DNA from: Bacteroidales bacterium UBA1800
Lineage (GTDB): Bacteria > Bacteroidota > Bacteroidia > Bacteroidales > VadinHA17
Assembly (NCBI GenBank): GCA_002319915.1
Contig: DCFQ01000021.1
Coordinates: 170,603-179,206, forward strand
Reading direction: 5' to 3'
DNA: 8,604 bases
A program made the position numbers and the translations under genes. Shown piece after piece: positions 6,160-8,604 of the stretch (the stretch's first letter is position 1; every line of letters begins with the position of its first letter). The notes beneath the pieces were generated by a model. That model did no database searches and was not told the DNA's origin. It saw only the letters and a list, made by a program, of their open reading frames with translations.

Positions 6160-7443
6160 TTAAATCTCAGCCAGGTCAGTGTCTTTCCCCTGAATAACTA
6201 TTTTATCTATCCTTTCAATCAATTCCAGCATTGCCCTTCCGTTGTGATAGGGACATTTCCAGGGATCAATTTTACGGTTATTCAGGTAATATGGTGAGGG
6301 ATCGTCTGCCGGTTCTTCCAGATAGGGTTTCCCGGACCGGTTAACCTTGGCGAACCATTCTCCGTTTTCATGATCGATAACATGGTCATCAATAAATGTC
6401 CATGATTTTTTTACGCAGTCCCAATAATTATAATCACCTGTGAGGCAGAAGGCATTCATAAATCCCACGAGATTTTCTGCCTGGATCCACCAGTGCTTAT
6501 TTGTGCGAATATGGCTTCCGTTGCGGTAGGATTCCAGGAACAGACCTCCGTCATGATCAAATCCACATTTTTTCACCGCATCCACAAGTCCTACAGAAAC
6601 TTTCCTGACTTTTTCAAGAATACTTTCATCTGCCAGCACCTCAGCCGCTTCGTGTAACAGCCACGAACCTTCAATTTCGTGACCAAATGAGCAGATTCCC
6701 ACGCCAGATACGCTTTCCGAGAAATCGAGTTCAAAAAACAAACCCAAATGACAATCAGGCCTGATTATACAGGTAAGAAAAAGATCCACCAATTCCTTAA
6801 GACGATTTCTCAAGCCGGGATCTTTCCAGACTTTGTACAAAGCAGTGTAAGCCTCCAGCATATGCAGGTGGGTATTCATGGATTTTGGTTCATTGTTATC
6901 TGCCATACGGTTCTCCTGATACAGATTCCAATCACGTGTAAATGCTTCCAGATATCCCTTATGGACAGGGTCCTTTGCATGTTCTTCAAGGAGAGTATAA
7001 AAACCCCTGGCCCTTTCAATGACTTCATCCAGCCTGGTCAATCTGAAGTATTCAGCGACAGCATAGATCACAAAAGCCTGCACATAGGTATGTTTGATAC
7101 TAATTGACGGTTCTCCGTCAGGACTGACTTCCATGAAACAGCCTCCGTGAATTTTATCCTCAAACCTGGAAACAAGGATCTTGTAGGCCCTGTGCGCCAT
7201 AGAAGCATACTCTGGCTTTTGATACCGGATAGCAGCGGCTGAGAATGTCCATAGTATCCGTGCATTGAGAACACACGAAAGGGCCACATCCGGATCAGGA
7301 TTGCCTTTCAGATCGACAGCTCCGTAAAAGCTGTCATTTCTCTCATCGACGCAATGATTCATCCAGAACGGAAGTATGTCGGATAAAAGTTCTTTTTCAA
7401 AAAGCTCCCTGTATTCTATAAGTTCATTTTTATTAATAACCAT
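6160..7443 (-). CDS. AGE-family epimerase, cellobiose/mannobiose 2-epimerase type
   Basis: This cytoplasmic 427-residue (alpha/alpha)6-barrel enzyme probably interconverts the reducing-end glucose and mannose of a beta-linked disaccharide. No signal peptide is seen. Family blocks are FYGAVDLKGNPDPD (39-52), LNARILWTFSA (59-69), HGG (99-101), TYVQAFVIYAVAEYFR (119-134), KSMNTHLHMLEAYT (187-200), FGHEIEGSWLLHEAAEVL (253-270), HWWIQAENLVGF (317-328) and WKCPYHNGRAMLE (395-407). Arg62, His192/His194, His255 and His400 fit the conserved active-site positions of cellobiose 2-epimerases. One oddity is HGGCFMEV where the family usually has HGGFYWSV, losing an aromatic pair. Another is a longer stretch at about 369-394 before WKCPYHNGR. 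In Bacteroides-type mannan pathways this step feeds a GH130 phosphorylase, but none lies in the window. A related N-acylglucosamine-type epimerase is the main alternative; the motifs favour the disaccharide group. Confidence 0.88.
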   Translation of the reverse strand: MVINKNELIEYRELFEKELLSDILPFWMNHCVDERNDSFYGAVDLKGNPDPDVALSCVLNARILWTFSAAAIRYQKPEYASMAHRAYKILVSRFEDKIHGGCFMEVSPDGEPSISIKHTYVQAFVIYAVAEYFRLTRLDEVIERARGFYTLLEEHAKDPVHKGYLEAFTRDWNLYQENRMADNNEPKSMNTHLHMLEAYTALYKVWKDPGLRNRLKELVDLFLTCIIRPDCHLGLFFELDFSESVSGVGICSFGHEIEGSWLLHEAAEVLADESILEKVRKVSVGLVDAVKKCGFDHDGGLFLESYRNGSHIRTNKHWWIQAENLVGFMNAFCLTGDYNYWDCVKKSWTFIDDHVIDHENGEWFAKVNRSGKPYLEEPADDPSPYYLNNRKIDPWKCPYHNGRAMLELIERIDKIVIQGKDTDLAEI

Positions 7444-7500
7444 TGAATTTACCTGTTTTAAGGTTTAGACACTCCCGCTGATAAATGTCATCCGCTTTTC

Positions 7501-8604
7501 TTATATATTCTCCGACAACCTGACCATTAGTACGCCATGTGATGGTACAATGGTTTGAAGGTTCCTGTTTGTGAGGCCAATATTTGAATGTTTCCAGAGG
7601 TCATATACTTTATATACTTTCTCACGAATGCTGATGTCCGTTGCAAAGTACATTATATTCTTTTTCCAGTCATAGTCAAGATTCCATGGTGAATCGTCAC
7701 GGTTAAGGAAACAGATGGCAACCTCGCCGTTTGCGAGAGGCTTGGCCCAGATCTCATGCTCCCCCATGTCCATGAATCTCCTTGCCTGTTGCCCGAGAGG
7801 GTCCTGGTCAACCGCGATGGCATCCTTGTTTGTGAGAATCGTTCTTGTTGATTCATCCATGTTCCTGATGTCATTTCCTGCCATCAAGGGGGCTGCAAGC
7901 ATGCACCACATTGAAAAATGGGTTTTATACTCATCAGGAGTCATCCCCCCGTTGCCAATCTCGAGCATTTCTGCATCATTCCAGTGACCCGGTCCGGCAT
8001 AAAGGTAGAGATCCGCGTCCCTGTCAATGATATCCAGGACCCCAAGGCCGCCCCATTCGAAAACACAGCTGAAGCAATCCCTTATGTCGGGGGTTATCCT
8101 CCAGAGATTCCCGATGCCGTTTCCCCATTCCCACGGCTTGTTCTCTCCCCATTCACAGATTGAAAGTATGATTGGCCTCCCTGTCGCTTTTAAGGCATCG
8201 CTCATCGTCTTGTATGCGGCTTTGGCATTCTGCCCCTCATCGTTGCACCAGTCATATTTGAGGTAATCCACCCCCCACTTTGCATAAGTACGTGCATCCT
8301 GGAACTGGTAACCGCGGCTGCCCGGCCTGTCCTGGCATGTGGCCGAACCCGCGCAGGAGTAGAGCCCGAACTTAAGTCCCTTTGAGTGCACGTAACCGGC
8401 AAGGGCTTTCATCCCAGAAGGGAATCTTTCAGGGTCGCAGATTATATTGCCCAGAGTATCGCGGCTTACCTGCCAACAGTCATCTATTACAACATACTTA
8501 TACCCGGCATCCCTCATCCCCGATGAGACCATGGCATCAGTGATCTCCATGATAAGCTTCTCGCTTACTTCGCAACGGAATTTGTTCCAGCTGTTCCAGC
8601 CCAT
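7501..8604 (-). CDS. GH27 alpha-galactosidase, 5' end beyond the window
   Basis: These 367 residues lack the true N-terminus: the first codon in the window is the Met of MGWNSWN, which is residue 30 in the second copy. About 30 residues, probably including a signal peptide, lie off the right edge. The enzyme should release alpha-linked galactose by a retaining mechanism. Motifs are VIDDCWQ (39-45), YLKYDWCN with nucleophile Asp118, CEWG (150-153), ITPDIRD with likely acid/base Asp173, and GPGHWND (204-210). A C-terminal beta-domain follows from about 275. Over its first 121 residues I count 86 identities with the second copy. The copies diverge after the acid/base residue, where this one has DCFSCVFEWGGLGVLDIIDRD and a proline before Asp173, which may alter the +1 subsite. 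The epimerase gene starts 57 bases downstream. Confidence 0.92.
   Translation of the reverse strand: MGWNSWNKFRCEVSEKLIMEITDAMVSSGMRDAGYKYVVIDDCWQVSRDTLGNIICDPERFPSGMKALAGYVHSKGLKFGLYSCAGSATCQDRPGSRGYQFQDARTYAKWGVDYLKYDWCNDEGQNAKAAYKTMSDALKATGRPIILSICEWGENKPWEWGNGIGNLWRITPDIRDCFSCVFEWGGLGVLDIIDRDADLYLYAGPGHWNDAEMLEIGNGGMTPDEYKTHFSMWCMLAAPLMAGNDIRNMDESTRTILTNKDAIAVDQDPLGQQARRFMDMGEHEIWAKPLANGEVAICFLNRDDSPWNLDYDWKKNIMYFATDISIREKVYKVYDLWKHSNIGLTNRNLQTIVPSHGVLMVRLSENI

Noticed and set aside
7470..7479. Ten-base match CACTCCCGCT shared with 145-154
   Set aside because: Matches of this length are expected by chance in 8.6 kb, and no structure surrounds both copies.

Overview
The window reads as chromosomal DNA from a member of the Bacteroidota, probably a glycan-degrading, possibly anaerobic one. 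The reasons are the lack of Shine-Dalgarno motifs before most starts, a signal peptide ending in ISAQ, a tRNA whose CCA end is not encoded, and a gene set typical of polysaccharide-utilisation clusters. Genus cannot be fixed from the sequence.

All six protein genes lie on the minus strand and are closely spaced, so they read as one sugar-utilisation operon transcribed from right to left. In transcription order they are: a GH27 alpha-galactosidase cut by the right window edge (7501-8604); an AGE-family epimerase of the cellobiose/mannobiose 2-epimerase type (6160-7443); an MFS sugar porter (4726-6069); a zinc-type UroD/MtaA-like methyltransferase (3701-4723); a second, secreted GH27 alpha-galactosidase (2488-3663); and a secreted GH36-like clan GH-D glycosidase (224-2350). 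Gaps are 57, 90, 2, 37 and 137 bases. The left edge (1-223) holds the 3' end of a tRNA gene on the plus strand, convergent with the operon, then a hairpin-rich spacer with a probable bidirectional terminator.

The likely shared job is use of an alpha-galactosylated oligosaccharide. The secreted glycosidases would remove alpha-galactosyl side groups, the porter would import the freed sugar or the trimmed core, and the epimerase would convert the reducing-end residue of a beta-linked disaccharide. Galactomannan or galactoglucomannan is the simplest substrate. That is inference: the expected partners (GH26 mannanase, GH130 phosphorylase, SusC/SusD) are not in the window.

The gene that does not fit is the UroD-fold protein. 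It keeps the His-X-Cys plus distal Cys zinc set of MtaA-type methylcobamide methyltransferases, not the features of haem-pathway UroD, and it sits almost stop-to-start behind the porter. A methyl-group step on an O-methylated sugar or glycoside is a testable idea. Other points are substituted sugar-contact positions in the porter, two hairpins between epimerase and porter, and a poly-C tract near the 5' end of the second GH27 gene.
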